From positions 1-64,000 of the forward strand of contig NZ_JAJLPA010000011.1 in the NCBI RefSeq assembly GCF_025548555.1: a DNA stretch of 64,000 nt, in the 5' to 3' direction. A model generated the notes under the pieces. The model saw only the letters and a list, made by a program, of their open reading frames with translations. It had not been told where the DNA came from and did no database searches. This document shows positions 1 to 7,675 of this stretch, piece after piece. The DNA comes from Sphingomonas sp. A2-49. GTDB lineage: Bacteria; Pseudomonadota; Alphaproteobacteria; Sphingomonadales; Sphingomonadaceae. Made by a program: the position numbers and the translations under genes. Position 1 is the stretch's first letter; each line of letters starts with the position of its first letter.

Positions 1-114
1 AAATCTCGCACAATTGTTGAATTGTATCAGCTAGTTGGCTGCGCCGAATCGACTTTGAGGCGATTGTGGCGCTCATCCTGTAAATTCAAAATCAATGACT
101 TAGCCGACAGTTTC

Positions 115-129
115 GTATCGACACGATAC
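115..129. repeat. Short perfect inverted repeat
   Basis: GTATCG and CGATAC flank a 3-base ACA spacer, forming a perfect 6-bp dyad about 15 bases left of the insertion element. It could be a protein-binding site or chance. No gene start nearby explains it. Confidence 0.3.
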
Positions 130-139
130 CAAACCGTCG

Positions 140-144
140 GGACT
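140..144. repeat. Candidate left target-site duplication of the insertion element
   Basis: GGACT directly precedes the terminal TG of the element and recurs at 1422-1426 immediately after its terminal CA. Five bases is the expected duplication length for IS2-type elements of the IS3 family. Confidence 0.55.
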
Positions 145-1421
145 TGTTGTTGCCCCCTAATTCGCTGACGGGGCCTCGCGGGTTGTCGCGATGAATTCGC
201 GGGGTGACCTGTAGCCGAGGGCGCGGTGTGGATTCACTTCGTTATAGTGGTCAATCCATGCCGGCAGTTGAGCGATGACAGTCTGCGCATCGGGCCTGGG
301 GTTCACGCGGACGTAGTCGCGCTTGAGGGTGCGGACGAACGCCGCGGCCATGCCGTTGGATTGTGGGGTGGTGCGCGGGATCAGCCCGATCCCTCGGGCA
401 AAGGTACGGGTGTCGCGAGCGGTGTAGCAGCTGCCGTTGTCTGTCAGTCACTCGATCGGCTCGGGCACACGGTTCACGCGACCGTAGTGGTGCTCAACGG
501 TGGCGACTATCGGGTCCTGCACGTCCTCAGCGGTGATGCCGCCCGTCGTGGCCACGTGCCCCATCGCCTCCCGGTCGCAGCAATCGAGCGCGAATGCGAC
601 GCACACCTTCTCGCCGTTGTCGCACGCGGTCTTCAATCCGTCGGAACACCAGCGGGTGTTGCGCTGGTCGACGGCGACGCGGCCGTCGTGACGGCGTTCC
701 TTGCGCGGTTCGCCGCCCCGCTGGAGCAGCAGCCCATGCATCTTCATGACGCGGTACACCCGTTTGAGATTGGGCGCTGCGCGTCCGGTCTTCTCGGCCT
801 GGCGGCGCAGCAGGGTATGGACACGACGATAGCCATAGGTCGGCAAATCGGCGACGAGCAGCCGGATGTCGCATCCGGCAGCGGTGGTCGCCCGCGCGGT
901 CGTGGCGGTGGCCGGTTGCGCATCGCCGACAGATGCGGGCGAGAAATGCCGAGTGCGTCGGCTACCGCGGCCACAGAATGTCTCCCGACAACGAGGTCGA
1001 GCGCAAGAGCAGTTTTTGGGCCTGCGGCCCGGGACACGGCCTCGCGCAGCAGATCATTCTCCAAGGCCTTCTTGCCAAGCAACCGCTGCAATTCGCGTAC
1101 CTGCGCCTCCAGCGCCCGGTATTCGGAAGCCGGCACCACCTCCTCGCCGGTCAGTGCACCCTGGCTCATCAGCCGGCGCCGGGTGAAGGCCTGGCTGCCG
1201 CTGATGCCGTGTTGGCGGGCGACCAGCGACACGCCCCTCCCCGGCAAATACGTCTCCTCGACGATCCGGACCTTCTCCTCCAGTGTCCCCGCCTCCGGCG
1301 CTGAACACCGGAAAAGACCTCGCCGTCGTTGTAACGCCTGGTCGTACCGTCAGTCATCAGTCATATGCCTCACTCTTATCTAAGAGTGAGGCCCTGTAAG
1401 GTCATTTGAGGGGCCACCTCA
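145..1421 (-). mobile_element. IS3-family (IS2-type) insertion element, inactivated
   Basis: About 1.28 kb, a normal length for IS2-type elements. It is bounded by TG...CA and by a candidate 5-bp direct repeat (GGACT). The ends carry an imperfect inverted repeat: the left end has the core GCCCCCTAATTCG and the right end, read inward, has GGCCCCTCAAATGA. The only coding content is a broken transposase on the minus strand. Because the target duplication is intact while the reading frames are ruined, the element decayed in place rather than being cut up by rearrangement. The exact ends are inferred from the duplication and dinucleotides, not from comparison with a second copy. Confidence 0.8.
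157..1357 (-). pseudogene. IS2-type transposase (OrfA/OrfB), broken by frameshifts and a stop
   Basis: Reading leftward, the OrfA part begins MTDGTTRRYND, contains a helix-turn-helix region and a leucine-rich LQRLLGKKALENDLL stretch. The OrfB part has the DDE integrase landmarks RWCSDG and LTDNGS and the GYRSPREF ending. Damage seen directly: an apparent 1-base shift near 1284-1293; a second shift near 868-872 between PPLPDA and VADLPTYGYRR; an in-frame TGA at 448-450 where the family has Trp (PIE-stop-LTDNGS); and GMAAAF at 340-351 where the family has GMAEAF, so the catalytic Glu is Ala. The segment before SNG also looks a few residues short. The protein cannot be an active transposase even with programmed frameshifting. 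Confidence 0.88.
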
Positions 1422-1426
1422 GGACT
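1422..1426. repeat. Candidate right target-site duplication of the insertion element
   Basis: GGACT, matching 140-144. The element's last two bases before it are CA. Confidence 0.55.
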
Positions 1427-2329
1427 TCATGGGTCGCTTTGACACCAGCATGCGACGTCGTGGCACCTCCCGAAACCTCGAAACCGGCGTTTGGGTCCCG
1501 CGTGGTTGCCATTTGGGAGTATCGATCCTGCTCGACACGGCTATCGGCGTCGATCGATCGGGTCTTCGAGGTCCGAGCGGCTGTGGAACGGAGACATGAT
1601 CCTAGCAGAGCTTCCGCTTTTCCGATTTTCGTGCCGGAAAGCGGACGCGCGTTCATGGTGGCGAGCGGCCCGGCAGCTTTCAGGCCGCGATAGCGAAGAA
1701 GCGGGCGTTCGTTCAGCGCATGGGATAATGACTTTGAACGCCCGCCGATAGGGGTAATTCGCCTGCCCGTTTTCAGGCAGCGATCACGGCAAGCGGACGT
1801 TCGTTCACCTGATTTTGCATGGCGCAAGACCGTTCGTCGATGCCGACATGGAGGCGGCGGCGAGAAGGAGCGCGAAGACAGCGACTTTGCATCCGACGTC
1901 ATCATCTCGGCAAATAGGATCGTCTGCTTTCGCAGCCTTCAGCCGAACAGGGGGGCATTTTTCGATTCAGCGTGGCGTCCGACGTTGCGCCAGTTCTTAC
2001 TGTCGGCCAGATGCAGCATCGTGAGATGATCGGCCGGGACACGATGAATCGGCTCAAGCGTCGCTGGCGCTGGGAGGAGCTCAAGCCGCTACTGGACTAG
2101 ACGTGACAGTCGATCGAGGCGCCCAAGGCGCAGATCAACTGGGACGGCGCCGAATTATGGCCGAAACGGGCAAACCTCGTGGGCTTTTTCCATCCAGCGT
2201 CCGAGAGCTGGACGCTTCTTGCATCACGCGCTTCAAGATCACGACTGTTACGGGGTGGGCGAATACGGCCGTCGCACCGCCGAAATCCCGCGTCATGTAT
2301 TGTCTATGCGAGCTGACGCCTGACAATAG
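1427..2329. other. About 900 bases without a convincing gene
   Basis: Open frames exist on both strands (for example 1402-1905 minus and 2103-2336 plus), but their translations have the low-complexity Arg/Ser-rich look of non-coding GC-rich DNA and match no family I know. The left half holds imperfect direct repeats. A short plus-strand frame ending at about 2099 (GQMQHREMIGRDTMNRLKRR) has protein-like composition but no recognisable identity. The stretch ends where the truncated desaturase begins, so it probably contains a deletion or rearrangement junction near 2330-2345. Confidence 0.5.
1632..1812 (+). repeat. Three imperfect intergenic repeat units
   Basis: A motif resembling AAGCGGACGTTCGTTCA occurs three times: near 1637 (AAGCGGACGCGCGTTCA), near 1699 (AAGCGGGCGTTCGTTCA) and near 1790 (AAGCGGACGTTCGTTCA). 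In the last two units it is preceded by TTTCAGGC(C/A)GCGAT about 20 bases upstream, so the units are roughly 45-50 bases long. Translated on the minus strand they give repeated NERPL/NARPL phrases. I recall similar phrases in short hypothetical proteins annotated over such spacers in sphingomonads, which argues that they are non-coding repeats. Confidence 0.6.
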
Positions 2330-2722
2330 ACGGTAAGTGCCGGGAACGATCTTTTTCTGCGTGTTTGCCTGTCGGTCACGGGTCATTGGTTCGTCGGCCA
2401 TCTGGCACATCGCACGGGGCCGCAGAGCTGGCTTGTAAATGACGCGGGCGTGCAGGCGCACGACGTGCCTTGGGCGGCGATCCCCACCATGGGCGAGGCG
2501 TGGCACAACAATCACCACGCGTTTCCGGGATCGGCGCGCATCGGACTCTACCCCGGCCAAAGCGACTGGGGCTTTGGCTTCTTGCTGCGGCTGGAGCGGG
2601 CAGGGCTCGTCTGGAACATCGCGCTACCCGAGCATTTGGCGCGCGAGGGCGCGTTGACCAGAATTGCCCCGGAGTATGCGCACGAAGCCTTGCCCTTTGC
2701 GACACTTGTAGAGGAGGCCTGA
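2330..2722 (+). pseudogene. Fatty acid desaturase, 5'-truncated remnant
   Basis: The open frame after the stop at 2327-2329 encodes the C-terminal third of an acyl-CoA/fatty acid desaturase. A GHWFVGHLAHR segment is followed by the third histidine box (GEAWHNNHHAFPGSAR) and the LYPGQ-DWG segment typical of the family. Full-length relatives are about 300 residues and carry two further histidine boxes upstream; these are missing, and no start codon with a ribosome site lies before the homology. Without the first two boxes the di-iron site cannot form, so this is a remnant. It ends 3 bases before the next gene, which suggests the two once formed an operon. Confidence 0.8.
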
Positions 2723-2725
2723 GCG

Positions 2726-4087
2726 ATGCGGCTGCCCTCCTTCGCCGGCGTGACGCGGCCGAGCCGCTATGCACTCCTCGCGCCGGTGCTTCTGCTGGTG
2801 CCGCACGCGGCTGTAGCGCTGCTGCTCCGCGCACGCGGCACGCCGCTACTTGCCGATGCGGGGTTCTGGCTGCTGCCGCTGAGGCGACTGGCGATGAGCC
2901 CGGACCTGCCCGCCGGTGACGCCGCAATCGCGTTCTCCGTTGCGCTGATAGCGGCGGGTGCGCTCGCACTCCTGTCGTTCCGGCGCGCCAACTGGTCCGG
3001 CGCAGGCTATGCGGTTGCTGCGGTGGTGGTCGTGCCGGCGGCGCAGATCGCGGCCGCGGCGATGCTCGCATTGCTTCCGCGGTTCGAGCGGCGCGACGGT
3101 CCGGGTTCTGCGCCTGCTCCGGGCAGCGATACCGCCCACGTGGTTCAGGGGGTGCTCGCCGGTGTCGCCATCATCGTCGCGGCGGTGCTGGTCTCGGCGC
3201 TGACGTTTGGCAGCTACGGCTGGAGCCTGTTCGTCGCCACGCCGTTCCTGGTGGGCATCTCCACCGGCTACCTTGCCAACCGCCGGCTGCGGCTCAGCGG
3301 GCGCGCGACTGCCCGACTGGTGCTGATCGCCGCGGCGCTGGGCACGGCCGCGCTGGTGGCGCTGGCGCTGGAAGGGTTCGTCTGTATCCTGCTCGCCGCG
3401 CCATTGGGCGCCTTGGCGGCGCTGATCGGCGGGGCGGCGGGCCGCGCGGTGGCCAAAGTGGGCCACGGCGGCGGCAAGCCGTTGGCGAGTGTGGCGTTGC
3501 TGCCCGCTCTGTTCGCTCTGGAAGCCGCCACGCCGCCCGCTCTGCCGATCACAGCGCGGGCATCCATTGAGGTCACTGCATCGCCAGGTGAGGTGTGGTC
3601 GGCGCTCACCGGCGGTAAGCCGATCAAGAGCGAGCCCGGCCTGGTGGGCGCGGCGGGCCTGGCCTATCCCCTACGGGGCCGCCTGCTCGGCCACGGTGTC
3701 GGCGCGATCCGGCTGGGCGAGTTCTCAACAGGTGTCGCGCGCGAGCGTGTGACCGAATGGGTGCCCGGTCACCGCCTTGCCTTTCAGGTTCTGACGCAAC
3801 CACCGGCCATGGAGGAGATGAGTCCCTATCGCCGCGTTCGCGCCCCGCACGTCCAAGGCTATTTCGAGACTGGCGCGACCAGCTTCACCCTCGTCCCGCT
3901 GCCGGGTGGTCGCACCCGGCTCGATGTTGAAGCGCATAGCGTCCTGCGCGTCGAACCGGTGCCCTACTGGGAGCCGCTTGCTCGGCTGGCAATCCGCGTG
4001 AACCTGTCGCGGGTTATGGATGACCTTAAGGGTAAGGCAGAGGCGGGCGGCCGCGCTGCTCGCCTTCACAGTTCACGTGAGACCTGA
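2726..4087 (+). CDS. Polytopic membrane protein with C-terminal SRPBCC-like domain
   Basis: 453 residues. The first ~270 residues form about eight hydrophobic segments (roughly 15-37, 66-84, 92-115, 138-160, 165-183, 195-213, 218-236 and 251-268). Residues ~276-440 read like an SRPBCC (START/polyketide-cyclase) fold: ITARASIEVTASPGEVW, then EWVPGHRLAFQV and GGRTRLDVEAHS, ending in an amphipathic helix. SRPBCC domains bind hydrophobic ligands, so a lipid-related membrane role is plausible, especially beside a desaturase remnant, but the substrate is unknown. The start is 3 bases after the desaturase stop. The last base of its stop codon is the first base of the next ATG. Confidence 0.75.
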   Translation: MRLPSFAGVTRPSRYALLAPVLLLVPHAAVALLLRARGTPLLADAGFWLLPLRRLAMSPDLPAGDAAIAFSVALIAAGALALLSFRRANWSGAGYAVAAVVVVPAAQIAAAAMLALLPRFERRDGPGSAPAPGSDTAHVVQGVLAGVAIIVAAVLVSALTFGSYGWSLFVATPFLVGISTGYLANRRLRLSGRATARLVLIAAALGTAALVALALEGFVCILLAAPLGALAALIGGAAGRAVAKVGHGGGKPLASVALLPALFALEAATPPALPITARASIEVTASPGEVWSALTGGKPIKSEPGLVGAAGLAYPLRGRLLGHGVGAIRLGEFSTGVARERVTEWVPGHRLAFQVLTQPPAMEEMSPYRRVRAPHVQGYFETGATSFTLVPLPGGRTRLDVEAHSVLRVEPVPYWEPLARLAIRVNLSRVMDDLKGKAEAGGRAARLHSSRET

Positions 4088-4554
4088 TGGCTTGTGGAAA
4101 CGAATCCAAAACTGAACCAACGGCTGTTTCCGGGAAGCGACAAGTTGGCCCCAATGCCGGCACGACGCTGTTCCTGCCGGTGCATGCCCCCGGTGCGCTG
4201 TTCCAGGTGGGCGACGGCCATGCCGCGCAGGGCAATGGCGAGGTCGACATCACCGCGCTCGAAACCTCGCTGACCGGCACCTTCGAATTCGTGCTGCACA
4301 AGGCGGCCATCCCGTATCCGCGTGCCGAGACGCCAAAGGCCTATATCGCGATGGGCTTCGATGACGACCTCAGCCATGCGACGCGAAAGGCGCTGCGCAA
4401 CATGATCGACTTCCTGGTCGCCGAGAAGGGGATGACGCGGGACGACGCCTATATGCTCATCAGCGTCGCGGGTGATGTCGAGATCACCGAACTGGTCGAC
4501 CGCAACAAGGGCGTCCATGTCGTCCTGCCGAAGGCGGTCTTCACGAAGCGGTAG
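4087..4554 (+). pseudogene. Acetamidase/formamidase family, C-terminal fragment
   Basis: 155 residues. From about residue 22 the sequence matches the C-terminal third of acetamidase/formamidase proteins: TTLFLPVHAPGALFQVGDGH, AAQGNGEVDITALET, then ATRKALRNMIDFLVAEKGM and DAYMLISVAGDVEI, ending in a VVLPKAVF segment. Full-length members are 300 or more residues, so the N-terminal part with most metal and substrate residues is missing. The first ~20 residues (MACGNESKTEP) do not belong to the family. Either the ATG at 4087 is a fortuitous start on a truncated gene or a short protein is made. Function as an amidase is unlikely. Confidence 0.7.
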
Positions 4555-4576
4555 CAGGCACGAAGGGGGCGATCGT

Positions 4577-5932
4577 CTAGGGCAAGGCGGCGTCCACGTC
4601 GGCGGCGAAGCGGGCGATGTCGAACCTGGCGGCCCCCGGATCCTCGCCGCGCCGCACGACGACCAGATGGCGGGACGGGATGACCATGACATATTGGCCG
4701 CGGTTGCCCTGCGCGGCGAAACTGCCCTCGGGCAGGCCCTGTTCCGGGCCGAACAGCCACAGCGTCGCGCCATAGCCCGGTCCGCTGGCGGGCTGCGGTC
4801 CGCTCGCGCGCGTCATGGTGCGCATCCAGCCTGGCGGCAGCAGGCGCTGGCCATCCCAGAGCCCGTCCCGGGACCAGAACAGGCCGAGCCGCGCGAGATC
4901 ACGGGCGGTGGACCACACCTGACTCGAGAGGACGTAATTGCCGTGCCAGTCGGTTTCCGCGACCGTGTGCGCCATGCCGAGCCTGCCGAACAGTTCGCGG
5001 GGCCACGTGCGATAGCGGTCCTCGCCGAGCCGCTGCCGCGTGGCGTAGACCGCAAGCAGGATGTCGTTGTTGGCATAGCGGAAGCGGGTGCCGGGCCGGG
5101 CTTCCAGAGGCCAGGCAACCGTCTGCTCGTCGACTGCCGTACCGCCGAAATAGACCGCGTCGGTGCGGTTGCCCGCCGTGTCGCTGTGAAGGCCCGACGC
5201 CATGCGAAGGAGGTTGTCGAGCGTGATCGATCGCCGCGGGTCGCCGGTGATCCACTGCGGCACGGCGGCGGGCGCCTGGAGCGCCCCGGCGTCGGCGATG
5301 CCGATCAGCGTCCCGGCGATCGACTTGCCGACCGACCAGGTCCGGTTCGACACGTACGGCCCGAAGCCGCCGCGATAGCGTTCGGCAACGATTGTGCCTT
5401 CCTTCACGACGATGACGCCGACGGTCTTGGTGCCCGCGCCATAGCCGTCCGCAAAGGCCTTGCCGACGGCTCCGGTCAGCGGCACGGAAGGGTGCGGCGC
5501 GATGCCGGCATCGCCTTGCGGCCAGGGGCGAGGGTCCGCGCCCGCAATCGGTGGGGGCCCGCCGGCCTCGCCGCCCGCCGGCACCATGCTGCCGATCGGC
5601 AGCGTTACGCAGCCGCGGCCGTCGCGCCACACCGCATATCGCGGCGGCAGTGCGGGATCGAAGGGGACGGTGACGGACCGGCGGGGGCGGTCGACCTGCG
5701 CGGCCAGCGTCGGCACGATTTCTTCATAATCGGGATAGATGCCGGCCAGTTCGTCGGCATCGATCTGCGCCGGGGTCCGGCCAGCGTTGAAGATGCCCGA
5801 ACAATAGAGGGCCGCCTTGTACCCGGCCGCCACCGCGCGGGAATAGGTGCCGGCCGAGGGCTGGGCGACGATCTGGGCGCTCGCCGGCACCGAGATGACG
5901 AGGGCAAGGACGGCTGGTGTTGATATCCGCAT
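4577..5932 (-). CDS. Exported serine hydrolase, beta-lactamase (class C)/DD-peptidase fold
   Basis: 451 residues with a signal peptide (MRISTPAVLALVISVPASA, cleavage near residue 19). Residues ~165-450 form the serine beta-lactamase-like domain. The SxxK motif is SVGK at 200-203, with Ser200 as the expected nucleophile; the YxN motif is YAN at 286-288; and a C-terminal AQGNRGQYV segment stands where the third motif (KTG/HTG) sits. Such periplasmic enzymes include D-aminopeptidases, esterases and 6-aminohexanoate-dimer-type hydrolases; the substrate cannot be assigned. It stands alone: the convergent gene on its right ends 22 bases away, and its promoter region lies in 5933-6326. There is no visible link to the fucose genes. 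Confidence 0.85.
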   Translation of the reverse strand: MRISTPAVLALVISVPASAQIVAQPSAGTYSRAVAAGYKAALYCSGIFNAGRTPAQIDADELAGIYPDYEEIVPTLAAQVDRPRRSVTVPFDPALPPRYAVWRDGRGCVTLPIGSMVPAGGEAGGPPPIAGADPRPWPQGDAGIAPHPSVPLTGAVGKAFADGYGAGTKTVGVIVVKEGTIVAERYRGGFGPYVSNRTWSVGKSIAGTLIGIADAGALQAPAAVPQWITGDPRRSITLDNLLRMASGLHSDTAGNRTDAVYFGGTAVDEQTVAWPLEARPGTRFRYANNDILLAVYATRQRLGEDRYRTWPRELFGRLGMAHTVAETDWHGNYVLSSQVWSTARDLARLGLFWSRDGLWDGQRLLPPGWMRTMTRASGPQPASGPGYGATLWLFGPEQGLPEGSFAAQGNRGQYVMVIPSRHLVVVRRGEDPGAARFDIARFAADVDAALP

Positions 5933-6326
5933 CGTCGCATCATTCCATCGGCGGGAGCGTATCGCAATCCATCGATGTGGCGCGTGCCGCGCGGCCTTCC
6001 TCCGATCGGGTGGCCTTGGCGATCACGAACGGGCAGCCCGTCGCTGCGGTGCCCGGCCATATTTCGCTACGGCGCTCGCCGTTGCCCCTTTGCGATGCGG
6101 GCGCGATCGCGCTGGCCGTCGGCGGCGTGCGCCATGAGCTTCGGGCGGCCAGACCCTCCGACCAGCCCGCCGACCTGCCCGCCACGTCCCCAAAGGCCAC
6201 GCCGCCGGTGCGCGCCACGGGGGCAGGGCGCGGTGTCGGAAGTACCCCTCCCGATCATGCGGATCGCGCCGCCGCCGAGCGGCGCTGCGTCGGGCGATCC
6301 GCGAAGCGCACGGCGCCCGCGCCGGT
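5933..6326. other. 394-base spacer, no convincing gene
   Basis: Upstream region of the serine hydrolase and downstream region of the mutarotase, both on the minus strand. Frames are open on both strands (for example 5940-6218 minus), but the translations are Arg/Ala/Pro/Ser-rich without recognisable domains. I see no strong terminator hairpin with a U-tract. Confidence 0.5.
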
Positions 6327-6665
6327 CTATTGCGCGTCGAGCGCGAAGATGCGCGTCATCGGCGCCCATTTCCCGCCGTCCGCCGCGTTCGCGATGCGCT
6401 GCTGGAAGCGGTCCATCGTCGCCTGCCAGCGATCGTCGACGACGCGCAGGCGATCGGGGATGGGGCGGGGCCAATCGTCCGCGACTTCGGCGATCATGAA
6501 CAGACGGGTGGCGACGCGCCAGATCTCCATCGTCTCGATGCCAGAGGCACGGATGCCCTCGATCACCTCCGCCCACACCGCGCCGGGCGCATGCGCGCGT
6601 TCGTAGGCGGCGATCAGGTCGTGATCGTCGACTAGGTCGAGCGCGAAACATATCCTGCGTCCCAT
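6327..6665 (-). CDS. L-rhamnose mutarotase-family protein, likely L-fucose mutarotase
   Basis: 112 residues, the normal length for the RhaM (COG3254, DUF718) family. These small ferredoxin-fold enzymes interconvert the alpha and beta anomers of deoxyhexoses. The conserved elements are RRICFALDLVDD at the start, YERAHAPGAVWAEV (with the catalytic His of the family in the AHAP segment), LFMIAEV, and DDRWQATMDRFQ. It is divergently transcribed from the IclR regulator of a cluster whose other members fit L-fucose oxidation. I therefore infer that it supplies the anomer used by the L-fucose dehydrogenase. RhaM-family proteins also act on L-rhamnose, so the sugar assignment rests on context. Confidence 0.82.
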   Translation of the reverse strand: MGRRICFALDLVDDHDLIAAYERAHAPGAVWAEVIEGIRASGIETMEIWRVATRLFMIAEVADDWPRPIPDRLRVVDDRWQATMDRFQQRIANAADGGKWAPMTRIFALDAQ

Positions 6666-6703
6666 CGCGGCCGATCCTCGTGCTGACGGTCTGATCCGCC
6701 ATT

Positions 6704-6715
6704 CCGTACAAACGG
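6704..6715. promoter_or_regulatory. Candidate operator (dyad) in the divergent fucose promoter region
   Basis: CCGT and ACGG flank an ACAA spacer, a small perfect dyad in the 154-base region between the mutarotase and the regulator. IclR proteins usually bind palindromes in such divergent regions. The assignment rests on position and symmetry only. Confidence 0.3.
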
Positions 6716-6819
6716 CAGCGCGGGCAGGTCAACGGTCGCGCGGCGGCGCGGGCGACGCGAAACGGTGGTTCGCCGCCCGTCGCGCGATATGCGATAGGCC
6801 GGGTACGCGGGCAGGAGAG

Positions 6820-7593
6820 GTGGCGATGGCGGAGCGCAAGGGACATTATACGGCGCCGGCGCTGGACAAGGCGTTCCTGGTGATCGAGCTGCTCGCCAAC
6901 AACCCGCAGGGGCTGCTGGCGAGCGAGATGGCGAGCGCGCTCGGCCGTACGCTCGGCGAATTGTTCCGCATCGTCGTGGTGATGGAGGATGCCGGATATT
7001 TGCAGAAATCGCCGGCGACCGATCGCTATACGGTGACGTACAAGTTCCTCGACGTCGCCTATCGCGCGACACCGGCGCGGCAGCTGACGAGTACGGCGAT
7101 CCCCGAGATGCAGGCGCTGGCCGGCGCGATCGGACAGTCGTGCCATCTCGTCGTGCCAAAGAACGCCGAGGGGCTGGTGATCGCGCGCGAGGAAAACCCC
7201 GGCGTGCGCGGGTTCGCGCTGCGTCTGGGCGCGTCGATCGATTTGCTGCGCAGCTGTTCGGGCCAGGTGATCCTCGCCTTTTCGCCGGCCGCGACCGTCG
7301 AGCGGATACTCGACCGGATCGCGACGCCACCCGGCGCACCGATCGATCGCGCTGGCCTCGGTGTGCGCCTCGCCGCGGTGCGCGGGCAGGGCTACGACAC
7401 CCGCGAAAGCCCGAACACGCGTGGCGTGACGGACGTCAGCTATCCGGTCTTCGGCTTCGGCGGCGAGCTGCTCGCGGCGCTGACCGTTCCCTTCCTCGAG
7501 ACGATCGACGGGTCGCAACCGGTGGGGTTCGACACGGCGCGCACGATGCTCGGGGACACGACGCGGCGCATTTCCCAGCTGCTCGGCGGCTGA
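6820..7593 (+). CDS. IclR-family transcriptional regulator of the fucose cluster
   Basis: 257 residues. The N-terminal winged helix-turn-helix (~10-70) reads ALDKAFLVIELLANNPQGL then LASEMASALG. The C-terminal effector-binding domain (~85-255) carries the family's LRLGASIDLLRSCSGQ and RGVTDVSYPVF segments. IclR proteins usually respond to a pathway intermediate and act as repressors or activators of adjacent catabolic genes. Its place at the head of the fucose genes, 82 bases before the permease, and divergent from the mutarotase, makes it the likely local regulator. An IclR-type regulator is also found in the Campylobacter jejuni fucose locus. A purine-rich GGAGAGG lies just before the start. 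Confidence 0.88.
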   Translation: MAMAERKGHYTAPALDKAFLVIELLANNPQGLLASEMASALGRTLGELFRIVVVMEDAGYLQKSPATDRYTVTYKFLDVAYRATPARQLTSTAIPEMQALAGAIGQSCHLVVPKNAEGLVIAREENPGVRGFALRLGASIDLLRSCSGQVILAFSPAATVERILDRIATPPGAPIDRAGLGVRLAAVRGQGYDTRESPNTRGVTDVSYPVFGFGGELLAALTVPFLETIDGSQPVGFDTARTMLGDTTRRISQLLGG

Positions 7594-7675
7594 CGCCGAA
7601 CACCGCGCCTTGCATGATGCCCGGCTTGCCGGTAGCTTTCGCCCATAAAAACGAAATCTCACGGAGACGAGGCCG

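Larger units (their letters stand above)
1..144 (+). other. Open frame entering from the left edge, cut by the insertion element
   Basis: Frame 1 is open from the first base into the insertion element, while the other two forward frames stop within the first 35 bases. The encoded stretch (about 48 codons) contains a segment reading LVGCAESTLRRLW that looks vaguely like a helix-turn-helix, but I do not recognise a family. If the element and one copy of its target duplication are removed, this frame continues in register from 1427 to a stop near 1693. That could be chance in a GC-rich genome. The base composition is lower in GC than the rest of the window. Confidence 0.25.

Noticed and set aside
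1402-1905. 167-codon minus-strand frame as a possible gene
   Set aside because: It is built largely from the intergenic repeat units and has no recognisable fold.
4577-5932. Serine hydrolase as part of the fucose operon
   Set aside because: It is separated from the mutarotase by about 394 bases and has no function in the pathway.
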